From SIG607 sp045592625 (GTDB lineage Bacteria; Bacillota; Clostridia; Oscillospirales; Acutalibacteraceae), in the NCBI GenBank assembly GCA_045592625.1, contig JAZNVC010000001.1, positions 1 to 64,000 on the forward strand: DNA of 64,000 bases, written 5' to 3'. A model generated the notes under the pieces. That model made no database searches, was not told the DNA's origin, and saw nothing but the letters and a program-made list of their open reading frames with translations. The position numbers were made by a program, and so were the translations under genes. Below, piece by piece: positions 34,051 to 43,702 of the stretch; position 1 is the first letter of the stretch; each line of letters starts with the position of its first letter.

Positions 34051-34782
34051 TTATTCTTCGGGCATTTCCCAGTTATGCCAGAATGCCTGCACGTCTTCGT
34101 TTTCATCCATCATATCAATAAGCTTTTCCATCTTTTCGCACATTGCTTCATCGGGCAAAGCCGTCATAGTCTGGGGAATGTATGCAACCTCGGCAGAAAC
34201 AAAGGAGTAGCCTTTTTCTTCAAGTGCATCTCTTACAGCACCTAAGTCATTGGGAGGAGTAATAATTTCAAATACATCCTCTTCGGCTGAAAAATCCTCT
34301 GCACCCGCTTCAAGAGCATCCATCATTACGGTATCTTCGTCAAGGTCTTCTGCTTCAATAACAATTTGTCCCTTGCGATCAAACATAAAGGATACGCTTC
34401 CTGCCTGACCGAGATTGCCGCCGCATTTATCAAAATAGTGTCTCATTTCGCCTGCAGTACGGTTACGGTTATCGGTAAGAGCCTCAACAATACAGGCAAT
34501 TCCGCCCGGGCCGTAGCCCTCGTATATAAGCTCCTCGTAATTGTTGGCATCGCCTTCACCCGCAGCTTTTTTAATAATACGTTCAATATTTTCGTTTGGA
34601 ACATTTGCCGCCTTTGCCTTGGCGATTACATCTTTAAGTTTGCTGTTTTCGGCAGGGTTTGGACCGCCCTGTTTTACTACAACGGCAATTTCTCTGCCCA
34701 TTTTTGTAAAGATTTTAGCCTTTGCGGCATCGGTCTTTTCCTTTTTACGTTTAATATTGTTCCATTTACTGTGTCCTGACAT
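34051..34782 (-). CDS. YebC/PmpR family DNA-binding protein
   Basis: 243 aa, full length. Family start MSGHSKWNNIKRKKEK, the PNENIERIIKKAAG helix and YEGYGPGGIA motif, and a C-terminal VAYIPQT segment. Known members act as transcription regulators or help ribosomes through proline-rich stretches. Own promoter overlapping the dusB stop codon; terminator follows. Confidence 0.96.
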   Translation of the reverse strand: MSGHSKWNNIKRKKEKTDAAKAKIFTKMGREIAVVVKQGGPNPAENSKLKDVIAKAKAANVPNENIERIIKKAAGEGDANNYEELIYEGYGPGGIACIVEALTDNRNRTAGEMRHYFDKCGGNLGQAGSVSFMFDRKGQIVIEAEDLDEDTVMMDALEAGAEDFSAEEDVFEIITPPNDLGAVRDALEEKGYSFVSAEVAYIPQTMTALPDEAMCEKMEKLIDMMDENEDVQAFWHNWEMPEE

Positions 34783-34829
34783 ATTTTACATCCTTTCGGA
34801 ATTTTTTAAATTCTTTAAAAGCCTAAGGT

Positions 34830-34858
34830 ATTTTATCACATTTACCCGCTTACTTCAA
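34830..34858 (-). promoter_or_regulatory. Sigma-A promoter of yebC, overlapping the dusB stop
   Basis: TTGAAG (34853-34858), 17 bp, TAAAAT (34830-34835) on the minus strand. Confidence 0.6.
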
Positions 34859-35804
34859 GGGCTTTTTCTATTATTCTTTCAATATCGCCCATAGAGGTTA
34901 TTTCTCCGCACATTCTTCGCATTGCAGCAGCACCGCGCATACCCTTTATGTACCAGGAAGTGTGTTTTCTGCTTTCAAGCATAGCCGTTCTTTCTCCCTT
35001 ATATTCCACCATAAGCTCTACCTGATGCCGTAACATATTAAGACGCTCTTCAAGGGAAAAATGAGGTATTTCCTCACCCGAAAAACCGGCGTTTATTTCG
35101 CTAAATACAAAGGGATTTCCCATTGCACCTCTGCCCACTAAAAGATAGTCGCAGCCCGTTTGCTCCTTCATTTTTTTAGCCGAGGCAAAATCTGTTATAT
35201 CACCGTTGGCAATTACGGGAATTTTTACATTTTCCTTAACCTGACGGATAATATCTACATTAACCCCCGGTGCATACATCTGCTGTTTTGTTCTGCCGTG
35301 AACCGTTACTGCAGCGGCACCGCAATTTTCGGCAATTTGGGCAAGTTCTACTGCACAAAGACTGTTTTCATCCCAGCCTGTTCGCATTTTTACCGTTACG
35401 GGAACGGTTACCGCATTTACCACCGCTTCAATAATTTTCCCCGCAAGTGTTAGGTCCTTCATAAGTGCACTTCCGCCGCCGTGACCTGATACCTTCGGTG
35501 CGGGGCAACCCATATTTATATCAATAAAATCAGGGGATAACTGCTGGGCATATTTTGCCGCCTCGGCCATTGAAACAGGGTCGCTTCCAAAAAGCTGAGA
35601 AGCAAAGGGACGCTCCTTTTCTCCGCAGAAAAGCAGAGCCGCACTTTTTTTATCCTGACGGCTGACTCCTTTTGCACTTGTTAGCTCTCCAACAGTATAT
35701 CCTGCACCCAGTTCGACACAAATTTCACGCATTGCACGGTCGGCGACACCTGCCATTGGTGCTAATGCGGCATAGCCGCCGATAGTTACATTTCCTATTT
35801 TCAT
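34842..35804 (-). CDS. dusB: tRNA-dihydrouridine synthase
   Basis: 320 aa, flavin-dependent reduction of tRNA uridines. LAPMAGVADRAMREIC start, DINMGCPAPKVSGHGGGSALMKD (catalytic Cys in GCPAP), VKMRTGWDE, VHGRTKQQMY, ANGDITD and the VGRGAMGNPF phosphate loop. The start is fixed by family alignment (MKIGN...). There is no ribosome site before the ATG, and the -10 box ends only 10 bp upstream, so the mRNA is probably leaderless or nearly so. Confidence 0.96.
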   Translation of the reverse strand: MKIGNVTIGGYAALAPMAGVADRAMREICVELGAGYTVGELTSAKGVSRQDKKSAALLFCGEKERPFASQLFGSDPVSMAEAAKYAQQLSPDFIDINMGCPAPKVSGHGGGSALMKDLTLAGKIIEAVVNAVTVPVTVKMRTGWDENSLCAVELAQIAENCGAAAVTVHGRTKQQMYAPGVNVDIIRQVKENVKIPVIANGDITDFASAKKMKEQTGCDYLLVGRGAMGNPFVFSEINAGFSGEEIPHFSLEERLNMLRHQVELMVEYKGERTAMLESRKHTSWYIKGMRGAAAMRRMCGEITSMGDIERIIEKALEVSG

Positions 35805-35814
35805 AACAGTAATT

Positions 35815-35842
35815 ATTATAGCACTTTTTTTAAATATGTCAA
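35815..35842 (-). promoter_or_regulatory. Sigma-A promoter of dusB giving a leaderless mRNA
   Basis: TTGACA (35837-35842), 16 bp, TATAAT (35815-35820) on the minus strand; the ATG follows 10 bp after the -10 box. Confidence 0.75.
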
Positions 35843-35868
35843 ATTTGTAAAATTTATTAAAAAATGGG

Positions 35869-35897
35869 GTGACAAATATATACTTTTTTGTTATAAT
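35869..35897 (+). promoter_or_regulatory. Sigma-A promoter of the polA-mre transcript
   Basis: GTGACA (35869-35874), 17 bp, TATAAT (35892-35897). Divergent from the dusB promoter. Genes from polA to pbp2 follow with gaps of at most about 33 bp and no terminator seen. Confidence 0.8.
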
Positions 35898-35935
35898 ATA
35901 TATTGACTTATTTTTACTATTTATGGGGTATGACT

Positions 35936-38476
35936 ATGAAACTTTTAGCCATCGACGGAAACAGCATAATTAACAGAGCTTTCTACGGTATCCGTCTCCT
36001 TTCCACAAGTAAAGGAGTGCATACCAATGCCGTTTATGGTTTTATAAATATCCTTAATAAACTTATAGCAGAAGAATCTCCCGACGGCGTTGCTGTTGCC
36101 TTTGACCTGAAGGTGCCCACCTTCCGCCACCAGAGGTACAGCGAATATAAAGCAGGCAGAAAGCCTATGCCTGATGAACTCAGAGAACAAATCCCCCTTT
36201 TAAAAGAGTGGCTTAATCTATACGGATACCACGTGCTAGAGGCCCCCGGCTTTGAGGCTGATGATATTTTGGGCACCTTAGCATCTGCCGCAGAGGAAAA
36301 CGGCGACACCTGTGTTATTGCTACGGGTGACAGAGATTCTTTACAGCTTATAAGCGATAACGTTAAAGTGCTTCTTTCTGCTACCAAGGCCGGAAAGCCC
36401 GAAATTATAACCTATGACACGGCTGCACTTTTTGAAAAATACGGACTGACCCCTGCTCAGATGATAGAGCTTAAGGCCCTTATGGGTGACCAGAGCGACC
36501 ACATTCCCGGTGTTTTGGGTGTGGGCGAAAAAACCGCCACAGACCTTATTAAAAAATTCGGCTCGGTTGACGGAGTTTACGAAAATATCCAGAGCAGCGA
36601 AATAAAGGACAGCGTAAGGGCAAAGCTTATTGCCGACAGGGAAAATGCTTATCTCAGCAGATTTTTGGGGACCATTTCAAAGGACGCTCCCGTTTCCAAA
36701 AATTTAAAGGACTATTTACCAAAAGAGCAAAACGCAGACAGTCTTGCCGCCTTTATGACCGACCTTGAACTCTTCAGACTTATGGACAGCATGGGAATTG
36801 CTCCCCGTCAGAGTCAGGAAAGCATTGATTTAGCCCAAAGCCGTAATATAACCGTTACCGAAAATGACGACTTAAAAATAAACGGTATTATTGATATTGC
36901 CTTTGACGGCCAACGGGTTGCCGTTTTATCGGGCGACTTTGTTTCGGTTTTCGAAACTGACAGCAATAAACTAAAAGAAATTTTAGAAAGCGAAAAGGAA
37001 AAAAGGGTTTACGACTGTAAAGCCCTATACCGTTTTTGCTTTACAAAGGGTATAAATCTTAAAAATGTAGTTTTTGACGCAATGCTTGCAGGCTATCTTG
37101 CCGATGCTTCCGGTTCGTCCTATGATATTGACAGACTTATGGGAAGATACCACGTTGCCGAGCCCAGTTTACCCGAAAACACCGATACTCTTATCCGCAC
37201 CGCTGTGCTTCACGCTCCCATTAGCGATGCTTTAAAGGACGAGCTTACCAAAACAGGACAATCAGACCTGTTAACCTCTATTGAACTACCCCTTGCAAAA
37301 GTTTTGGCTTCAATGGAGCTTAGCGGTGTTCTGGTTGATAAGGAAGGTCTTATTCTTATGGGCGAAGACCTGAAAATAAGATGTGAAGAATTACAAAAAG
37401 AAATATACTCCCTTATCGGTTACGAACTTAACTTAAACTCACCAAAACAGCTTGGAATTGCCCTTTTTGAAGATTTAAAGCTTCCGGGCGGAAAAAAGAC
37501 CAAAAGCGGATATTCCACCTCGGCGGAAATACTTGAAGGACTTAAATACCGACATCCCGCCGTTGAAAAACTGCTTATATACCGTCAGCTTACAAAACTT
37601 AAATCCACCTATTGCGACGGACTGGTTTCTGCTATAGGCGATGACGGCAGAATCCATTCTACCTTTAATCAGGTTGAAACAAGAACGGGAAGAATAAGCT
37701 CTCTTGAGCCTAATTTACAAAACATTCCCGTAAAAAGCCAGGAAGGAAAACAACTTCGCAAATTCTTTAGGGCAAAGGATGGCTTTGTGCTTTGCGATGC
37801 CGACTACAGCCAGATTGAGCTTCGGGTTTTAGCCTCTATTTCAAACGACCAAAATATGATAAACGCCTTTAAGAGCGGCGAGGACATTCACACCCTTACC
37901 GCTTCCCAGGTTTTCGGTTTACCGCCACATATGATTACTCCCATACTCAGAAGCCGAGCGAAAGCGGTTAATTTCGGTATTGTTTATGGTATCGGTGCTT
38001 TTTCTCTGGGCAAGGATATAGGGGTAACAAGAAAGGAAGCCGATTCTTATATTAAGGGCTATCTTGCCGCCTATCCCGGTGTTGCTTCCTATATGGAAAA
38101 GGTTATTAAAAACGCTAAGGAAGATGGCTTTGTTACCACACTTTTCGGCAGACGTCGTTACCTTCCCGAACTTAAATCCTCTAATCATATGATTTTATCC
38201 TTTGGCGAAAGGGTTGCACGAAATGCTCCCATTCAGGGAACTGCCGCCGATATTATTAAAATTGCTATGATAAAGGTTTACGAAAAACTTAAAGAGGTTA
38301 AGGACGCCCGTCTTATTCTTCAGGTCCACGATGAACTTATTGTTGAGTGCAGAGAGCAGGACAGCCGAAGGGTTAATGAAATTTTATCAACCGAAATGGA
38401 AAATGCCGCCAACCTTGCCGTCACTCTTACGGCTGACGCAAACTGCGGTAAAACCTGGTATGATGCTAAGGATTAA
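35936..38476 (+). CDS. polA: DNA polymerase I
   Basis: 846 aa. N-terminal 5' nuclease (1-290; AIDGNSIINRAFYG, EADDILGTLA, GDQSDHIPGV), a degenerate 3'-5' exonuclease fold (about 300-460) in which the metal-binding DxE motif is replaced (DIAFDGQRV), and the family A polymerase domain with motif A DADYSQIELR (about 621), motif B RSRAKAVNFGIVYG and motif C VHDELIVE (about 797). It should repair and mature Okazaki fragments without proofreading, as in Bacillus-type enzymes. The ATG at 35936 follows GGGG with good spacing; earlier in-frame starts lie in or before that site. Confidence 0.97.
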   Translation: MKLLAIDGNSIINRAFYGIRLLSTSKGVHTNAVYGFINILNKLIAEESPDGVAVAFDLKVPTFRHQRYSEYKAGRKPMPDELREQIPLLKEWLNLYGYHVLEAPGFEADDILGTLASAAEENGDTCVIATGDRDSLQLISDNVKVLLSATKAGKPEIITYDTAALFEKYGLTPAQMIELKALMGDQSDHIPGVLGVGEKTATDLIKKFGSVDGVYENIQSSEIKDSVRAKLIADRENAYLSRFLGTISKDAPVSKNLKDYLPKEQNADSLAAFMTDLELFRLMDSMGIAPRQSQESIDLAQSRNITVTENDDLKINGIIDIAFDGQRVAVLSGDFVSVFETDSNKLKEILESEKEKRVYDCKALYRFCFTKGINLKNVVFDAMLAGYLADASGSSYDIDRLMGRYHVAEPSLPENTDTLIRTAVLHAPISDALKDELTKTGQSDLLTSIELPLAKVLASMELSGVLVDKEGLILMGEDLKIRCEELQKEIYSLIGYELNLNSPKQLGIALFEDLKLPGGKKTKSGYSTSAEILEGLKYRHPAVEKLLIYRQLTKLKSTYCDGLVSAIGDDGRIHSTFNQVETRTGRISSLEPNLQNIPVKSQEGKQLRKFFRAKDGFVLCDADYSQIELRVLASISNDQNMINAFKSGEDIHTLTASQVFGLPPHMITPILRSRAKAVNFGIVYGIGAFSLGKDIGVTRKEADSYIKGYLAAYPGVASYMEKVIKNAKEDGFVTTLFGRRRYLPELKSSNHMILSFGERVARNAPIQGTAADIIKIAMIKVYEKLKEVKDARLILQVHDELIVECREQDSRRVNEILSTEMENAANLAVTLTADANCGKTWYDAKD

Positions 38477-38479
38477 ACA

Positions 38480-39319
38480 ATGAAGGTACTTTTTATTTGC
38501 ACAGGAAACACCTGCCGTTCGCCTATGGCTCATTATTATCTTAACAGCCTTAAATTAGAGGGCGTTACTGCAGACAGCGCAGGGCTTTTTGCAGACGGTA
38601 GTAAAATAAGTGAAAATTCTAAAGCGGTGCTTAGCGAAGCAGGAATAGATGCCAAAAGCCATATTTCTCGCACCGTCACCTTAAAGGATATAAACAGTGC
38701 CGACAGAATTTACTGTATGACCCCCTCCCACAAGGCAACCCTTTTATCAGCGGGAGTGGAAAGTGAAAAACTTTTCCTGTTAAACGAAACCGGTATATCC
38801 GACCCCTTTGGGCAGGATTTAAAGGCATACCGAAAATGCCGTGATGAAATATTTTCAGCCATTGATTCTCTTTTTAAAAAAGACAGCCTGAGGGCTGAAT
38901 ATTTAGATGAATTAAGCACACAGGAAATTGCCTTTATCGAAAAGGAATGCTTTAGTGAACCTTGGAGTGAAAAGAGCATAAAAGAGTCTATAAAGGGCAG
39001 TAACACCTTTATCGGCATAAGGGAAAACGGAAAACTTTCTGGTTATTTAAGTCTTTACGAATCAAAAGATGAAGGCTATATAAACAATATTGCGGTTTTA
39101 AAGGAGCACCGAAGAAAAGGAATAGCAAAAGCCCTTTTAAAAGAAATAATCGGTTATGCCGTTTTAAAGGAGCTTTCCTTTATTTCCCTTGAAGTGCGGG
39201 TTTCTAATTTACCTGCAATAAATCTTTACCGGTCCTTTGGATTTATTGAAGAAGGAAGAAGAAAAAATTATTATAAAAATCCTACTGAGGATGCCATAAT
39301 ACTTACAAGAAGGTTTTAG
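38480..39319 (+). CDS. Fusion of low-molecular-weight protein phosphatase and RimI acetyltransferase
   Basis: 279 aa. Residues 1-135 are a low-molecular-weight protein tyrosine/arginine phosphatase: P-loop C7TGNTCR13 and general acid D108 in SDPFGQD, both intact. Residues about 138-279 are a GNAT of the RimI type with NNIAVLKEHRRKGIAKALL (acetyl-CoA loop), EVRVSNLPAINLYRSFGF and a C-terminal DAIIL strand. RimI acetylates ribosomal protein S18 or other N-termini, and its gene usually neighbours tsaD, as here (2-bp gap). Both halves have key residues and the frame is continuous, so this is a true fusion and not an ORF-calling artefact. Confidence 0.88.
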   Translation: MKVLFICTGNTCRSPMAHYYLNSLKLEGVTADSAGLFADGSKISENSKAVLSEAGIDAKSHISRTVTLKDINSADRIYCMTPSHKATLLSAGVESEKLFLLNETGISDPFGQDLKAYRKCRDEIFSAIDSLFKKDSLRAEYLDELSTQEIAFIEKECFSEPWSEKSIKESIKGSNTFIGIRENGKLSGYLSLYESKDEGYINNIAVLKEHRRKGIAKALLKEIIGYAVLKELSFISLEVRVSNLPAINLYRSFGFIEEGRRKNYYKNPTEDAIILTRRF

Positions 39320-39321
39320 TA

Positions 39322-40329
39322 ATGCTTATTCTGAGTATCGAATCCTCCTGTGACGAGACTTCGGCTGCAGTCACAAGAGAAAGAGACGTACTTTCAAATA
39401 TAATATCAACCCAAATTGACGAGCACCGTATTTACGGCGGAGTTGTTCCCGAAATCGCTTCCCGCAGGCACTGTGAAAACATTGCCGCCGTAGTAAAGGA
39501 AGCAATAACCTCGGCGGGTGTTACCTTTAGCGACATTGACGCCGTTGCGGTTACCGCCTATCCGGGACTTATAGGAGCTTTGCTAACGGGTGTAAACTTT
39601 GCAAAAGGGCTGAGTCTGACTCTGAATAAACCTCTTATAGCGGTACATCATTTAAGAAGTCACATTGCCGCCAATTACATTACCAATAAGGACTTAGAAC
39701 CACCCTTTTTGTGCCTTACCGTTTCGGGCGGCAACACAGTTTTGTGCGAGGTTAAGGACTATACCGATTTTTCCATAATAGGACGCACCCTTGACGATGC
39801 GGCAGGTGAATGTTTTGACAAAGCCGCAAGGGCTATGGGACTTGATTATCCCGGCGGTGTAAACCTTGATAAAATTGCTACCGTCCCCGACCCTGCTCTT
39901 TATCCTCTGCCCACACCGAAAATTAACGGCGACCCCTATGATTTTAGTTTTTCGGGACTGAAAACCGCCGTTATTAATCTTATTCATAACCAAAAGCAAA
40001 AGGGCAATGAAATCGACGTTCCCGTTTTGTGCGCAACACTCAGAAAAAAGGTCTGCGATATACTTATTGAAAAAACCTTTTTGGCGGCAGAAGAAAAAAA
40101 CTATAAAAAAGTAGTTCTTGCAGGCGGTGTTTCCGCCAACAGCGAACTGAGAAACCGCTTTGAAGAACAATGTAAAAAAAGAGGATATGAGTTTTACACT
40201 CCCCTTTTAAAATATTGCGGTGATAACGCCGCCATGGTGGGAATTCAGGCTTTTTATGAATTCAAGGCAGGAAATACCGCCGACATATCTCTCAACGCTA
40301 CAGCTACTATGCCCATTGATTTAAGGTGA
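39322..40329 (+). CDS. tsaD: tRNA N6-adenosine threonylcarbamoyltransferase
   Basis: 335 aa, full length. SIESSCDETSAAV start, the metal-binding HHLRSH pair, VSGGNT and VLAGGVSANSELR of the ASKHA nucleotide-binding fold, ending near CGDNAAMVG. Transfers threonylcarbamoyl to A37 of ANN-decoding tRNAs with TsaB/TsaE, which are not in this window. Typical rimI-tsaD adjacency, here with the RimI half of a fusion. Confidence 0.97.
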   Translation: MLILSIESSCDETSAAVTRERDVLSNIISTQIDEHRIYGGVVPEIASRRHCENIAAVVKEAITSAGVTFSDIDAVAVTAYPGLIGALLTGVNFAKGLSLTLNKPLIAVHHLRSHIAANYITNKDLEPPFLCLTVSGGNTVLCEVKDYTDFSIIGRTLDDAAGECFDKAARAMGLDYPGGVNLDKIATVPDPALYPLPTPKINGDPYDFSFSGLKTAVINLIHNQKQKGNEIDVPVLCATLRKKVCDILIEKTFLAAEEKNYKKVVLAGGVSANSELRNRFEEQCKKRGYEFYTPLLKYCGDNAAMVGIQAFYEFKAGNTADISLNATATMPIDLR

Positions 40330-40334
40330 AACAT

Positions 40335-41267
40335 ATGAAAAAGAAGCTATACTTAATTGCAAATCCCTGTTCGGGTACGGGGAAAATAAAAACTCAGCTT
40401 TACCCCATTGTTCAGGTTTTTTCTGACGGAGGATATGACGTTACCGTTCATCTTACCGATGAAAGAGGCGACGCTACCGTTCAGGCTGCCGCCATATCAG
40501 ACGAATATGAAACGGTGGTATGCTGCGGCGGTGACGGAACTCTTAACGAAGTTATAACCGGTCTTATGCAGAATAAAAATACATTTAAACTGGGTTACAT
40601 TCCCGCCGGTACCCTTAACGAATGGTCGGGCGGACTTAAAATTTCCCGCAATATGAAAAAAGCTGCCATTGACCTTCTTGACAATAATCTTGTGCCTCTT
40701 GATGTAGGCAAATTTGAGGACCACTATTTTTCATATACCGCTTCCTTTGGTGCCTTTACCGAAGCCTCATATTCTGCACCTCAGGCGGCTAAAAATATGC
40801 TTGGTAAAATAGCCTACTTTTTTGAAGGAATAAAAACGCTGGGCAACATTCGTCCCATTCATCTTAAGGTAAATTGCGACGGACAAGAGGTTGAAGGCGA
40901 CTTTATTTTCGGCACAGTGTCAAATTCGCTGTCGGTAGGCGGTGTCGTTCACTATAAAGAGGCTTTGGTAGAACTGGGCGACGGACTTTTTGAGGTATTG
41001 CTTATTCGTTATCCCTCAAATCTTGCAGAACTTCAGGCGGTTGTTTCCGCCATACTCAAAAAAGATTTTAAGGCAAAGGGAATTGAATTTTTCCAAGCCA
41101 AAAAGGTTGTTTTTGAAAACGCAGGTGAGGTTGACTGGACTCTTGACGGAGAACATATTGCTCCCATTGACTCCATCACCATAGAAAATCTTCATTCAGC
41201 CGTAAATTTCCTTATTCCGTTAAATAAGAAAAATCCACCCGACATAGAAAGTAAAAAGGGAGAATAA
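40335..41267 (+). CDS. YegS/DgkB-type lipid kinase
   Basis: About 310 aa. Diacylglycerol kinase catalytic domain with NPCSGTGK at the start, CCGGDGTLNEVITGL and the GTLNEWSGGL loop; the C-terminal beta-sandwich ends in GEVDWTLDGE. Likely phosphorylates diacylglycerol or a related lipid at the inner membrane face, recycling lipid from envelope polymer synthesis. The ATG at 40335 follows AAGGTGA; the upstream in-frame GTG is within that site. Embedded between tsaD and mreB. Confidence 0.88.
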   Translation: MKKKLYLIANPCSGTGKIKTQLYPIVQVFSDGGYDVTVHLTDERGDATVQAAAISDEYETVVCCGGDGTLNEVITGLMQNKNTFKLGYIPAGTLNEWSGGLKISRNMKKAAIDLLDNNLVPLDVGKFEDHYFSYTASFGAFTEASYSAPQAAKNMLGKIAYFFEGIKTLGNIRPIHLKVNCDGQEVEGDFIFGTVSNSLSVGGVVHYKEALVELGDGLFEVLLIRYPSNLAELQAVVSAILKKDFKAKGIEFFQAKKVVFENAGEVDWTLDGEHIAPIDSITIENLHSAVNFLIPLNKKNPPDIESKKGE

Positions 41268-41270
41268 ATT

Positions 41271-42290
41271 ATGTTTACAAGAGATATAGGTGTTGACCTT
41301 GGAAGCGCAACCACACTTGTTTGCGTAAAGGGTAAAGGAATTATTATGAGAGAGCCTTCGGTTGTTGCCTATGACGTAAGAAACGATGCCGTCAGAGCAG
41401 TAGGCAGCGAAGCAAAGGCTATGATAGGAAGAACTCCGGGGTCCATTATTGCCGTACGTCCTTTAAAAGACGGTGTTATTGCTGACTTCGACGTTACCGC
41501 AGCTATGCTTAAAAGATTTATAAGTCAGGCTCTTAAGGGTTCGCTTTTCTCGCGTGTCAGAATGGTTATATGCATCCCCGCAGGTGTTACCGAGGTTGAA
41601 AGCCGTGCTGTTTGGGATGCGGCAAAAACTGCAGGTGCTGCAGAAATAGACCTTATTGAAGAACCTATGGCAGCGGCTGTAGGTGCAGGACTTCCCATTT
41701 GGGATGCGGCAGGTAATATGGTTGCCGATATCGGCGGAGGTACTACCGACGTTGCGGTAATTTCTCTTGGCGACATTGTTACAAGCCAATCTCTCCGTCA
41801 GGCAGGCGACGACCTTGACGGTGCTATTATACAGTACGTAAAACGTAAGCATAATCTTCTTATAGGCGAACGCACCGCAGAGCAGATTAAGATTGAAATC
41901 GGCTCAGCACTTCCTTATGAAGACGAAAAGGTTATAGAAGTGCGAGGCAGAAATCTTGTTGACGGTCTTCCCAAAAACATAAATATTTCTTCTGCTGAGG
42001 TAAGAGATGCTATGGCAGACGTTATAAGACAGATAGTTGATACAGTACGTATTACCCTTGAAAAAACTCCCCCCGAACTTAGTGCCGATATTATTGACAG
42101 AGGCATTACCCTTACGGGCGGCACCTCTATGCTGAGAGGACTTGCAGAGCTTATTTCAAGAGAAACCGGTATGCCGGTACAGGTTGCCGAAAATCCTATC
42201 GACTGCGTTGTTTTAGGAACGGCAAAACGTCTGGACGGCAGCAGCGGTTTTGAAAATTACGTGTTCCGTCACGGAAAACGCTTCAGATAG
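41271..42290 (+). CDS. mreB: Rod-shape actin homologue MreB
   Basis: 339 aa. GVDLGSATTLV phosphate loop 1, EPMAAAVGAGLP, DIGGGTTDVAVISLG phosphate loop 2, LTGGTSMLRGL adenosine motif. Forms membrane-associated filaments that guide lateral cell-wall synthesis with MreC, MreD and PBP2 encoded downstream. Three bases after the lipid kinase gene. Confidence 0.97.
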   Translation: MFTRDIGVDLGSATTLVCVKGKGIIMREPSVVAYDVRNDAVRAVGSEAKAMIGRTPGSIIAVRPLKDGVIADFDVTAAMLKRFISQALKGSLFSRVRMVICIPAGVTEVESRAVWDAAKTAGAAEIDLIEEPMAAAVGAGLPIWDAAGNMVADIGGGTTDVAVISLGDIVTSQSLRQAGDDLDGAIIQYVKRKHNLLIGERTAEQIKIEIGSALPYEDEKVIEVRGRNLVDGLPKNINISSAEVRDAMADVIRQIVDTVRITLEKTPPELSADIIDRGITLTGGTSMLRGLAELISRETGMPVQVAENPIDCVVLGTAKRLDGSSGFENYVFRHGKRFR

Positions 42291-42303
42291 GAGATATATT
42301 GTT

Positions 42304-43164
42304 ATGCGTTTTTTCCTACGCACTAAAAAATTCAGGATTTGTCTTTCTGTTATAGCCGCTGTCCTTGCCCTGTGTATTGCGGTTAGAATTATCGGCGGAG
42401 TGCTATCCCCCGGTTCGGGGCTGATAGGCACAATTATTGCTCCCTTTCAAAGTCTTGCTACAAGCATTGCAAGGTCAATAGATAATCTTGAAAAGAAATA
42501 TAAAGACGGCAACGAGCTTCTTTTGGAAAACCAAAAACTAAAGGAAGAAAACGATGTTTTAAGAAGGCAAAGTACCGATTTAGAGGAAACTCTCAGACAG
42601 AATGAATTTTATAAAGATTATCTTGAAATAAAAGATAATAACCCTGATTTTACCTTTTCCGATGCAAAACTTATATCGGTAGACAAGGATGACCTTTATT
42701 TATCCTTTGTAATAAACAAGGGCAGTGCCCACGACATAAAACAGTATGACCCCGTTATTGTGGGCAACAGTCTTGTGGGTTACGTAAGCAAGGTGGGACT
42801 TACCACAAGCAAGGTCACCACTCTGCTTTCTCCCGAAATTGTTGCAGGTGCCTCGGACAGCAGAACAGGCGATGCAGGTCTTATTTCGGGTACAGCCGAT
42901 TTTGCCGCCAAGGGTAAAATAAAACTTTATAATCTTTCCCGCGACTGTCAGGTTGCGGTAGGTGATACCGTTGTAACCTCAGGCGAAGGACTTTTCCCTC
43001 AGGGACTTTTAATAGGCACTGTTGAAACAATAAAAAGCGACACCTATACATCTTCCCTTTATTCAACCGTTACTCCTTTTGTGGATTTCAGCAACATAAA
43101 CAAGGTTATGGTTATAACAAAGTTTGAAGGTCAGGGCGCTCTTGGCAGCGAACTTGGTGAATAA
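42304..43164 (+). CDS. mreC: Rod-shape protein MreC
   Basis: About 287 aa: basic N-terminus, one membrane helix (about 13-33), a coiled coil (about 60-105; DNLEKKYKDGNELLLENQKL) and two extracytoplasmic beta-domains (NKGSAHDIKQYDPVI, GDTVVTSGEGLFPQGLLIG). Links MreB to the wall synthesis enzymes. The ATG at 42304 follows AGGAG; the longer frame overlaps mreB and is rejected. Confidence 0.95.
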   Translation: MRFFLRTKKFRICLSVIAAVLALCIAVRIIGGVLSPGSGLIGTIIAPFQSLATSIARSIDNLEKKYKDGNELLLENQKLKEENDVLRRQSTDLEETLRQNEFYKDYLEIKDNNPDFTFSDAKLISVDKDDLYLSFVINKGSAHDIKQYDPVIVGNSLVGYVSKVGLTTSKVTTLLSPEIVAGASDSRTGDAGLISGTADFAAKGKIKLYNLSRDCQVAVGDTVVTSGEGLFPQGLLIGTVETIKSDTYTSSLYSTVTPFVDFSNINKVMVITKFEGQGALGSELGE

Positions 43165-43166
43165 CT

Positions 43167-43670
43167 ATGTTTATAGAGAAAAAAAGAAAGGTGCCTGTTA
43201 TTGAAATCATAATAGCCTCTTTTGTCTATCTTTTTCACTATACGGGACTTATTGATATAACCATTAAAGGAGCTTCTCCCGTAATACTTTTGCCTATTAC
43301 CGTAGCAGTAGCAATGTTCTATAGCGAACTTACAGGACTGCTTTTCGGTCTTTGCTGCGGTTTTGCTATGGATGCGGTTGCCGCTTCCACTTCGGTTTTT
43401 AACACCCTTGCCTTTATGTTTATAGGCTTTATTACAGGACTTCTTGCAAAACGAATCTTTAACCGAAATCTGCCTGCCGCCATTACCCTTACCCTGTTTA
43501 GCGAAATCGGATATTTTGGTGTAAAATGGCTGCTTGTTTCCATTATTCCCGACGTTCAGGGAAAGGTTTACCATCTTTTATGGAATTTAACCCCCTGTGC
43601 TGTTTACACTCTGCTTTTTATCATCCCGCTGTATTTTCTTGAAAAAAGACTACACAGAGAGAAAAAATAA
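43167..43670 (+). CDS. mreD: Rod-shape protein MreD
   Basis: 167 aa, about five membrane segments, no catalytic motif; FYSELTGLLFGLCCGFAMDA is the typical middle. Integral partner of MreC. Two bases after mreC. Confidence 0.92.
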   Translation: MFIEKKRKVPVIEIIIASFVYLFHYTGLIDITIKGASPVILLPITVAVAMFYSELTGLLFGLCCGFAMDAVAASTSVFNTLAFMFIGFITGLLAKRIFNRNLPAAITLTLFSEIGYFGVKWLLVSIIPDVQGKVYHLLWNLTPCAVYTLLFIIPLYFLEKRLHREKK

Positions 43671-43702
43671 AAAATCCCATTTAATGAAAAGAGGTGAATC
43701 CC

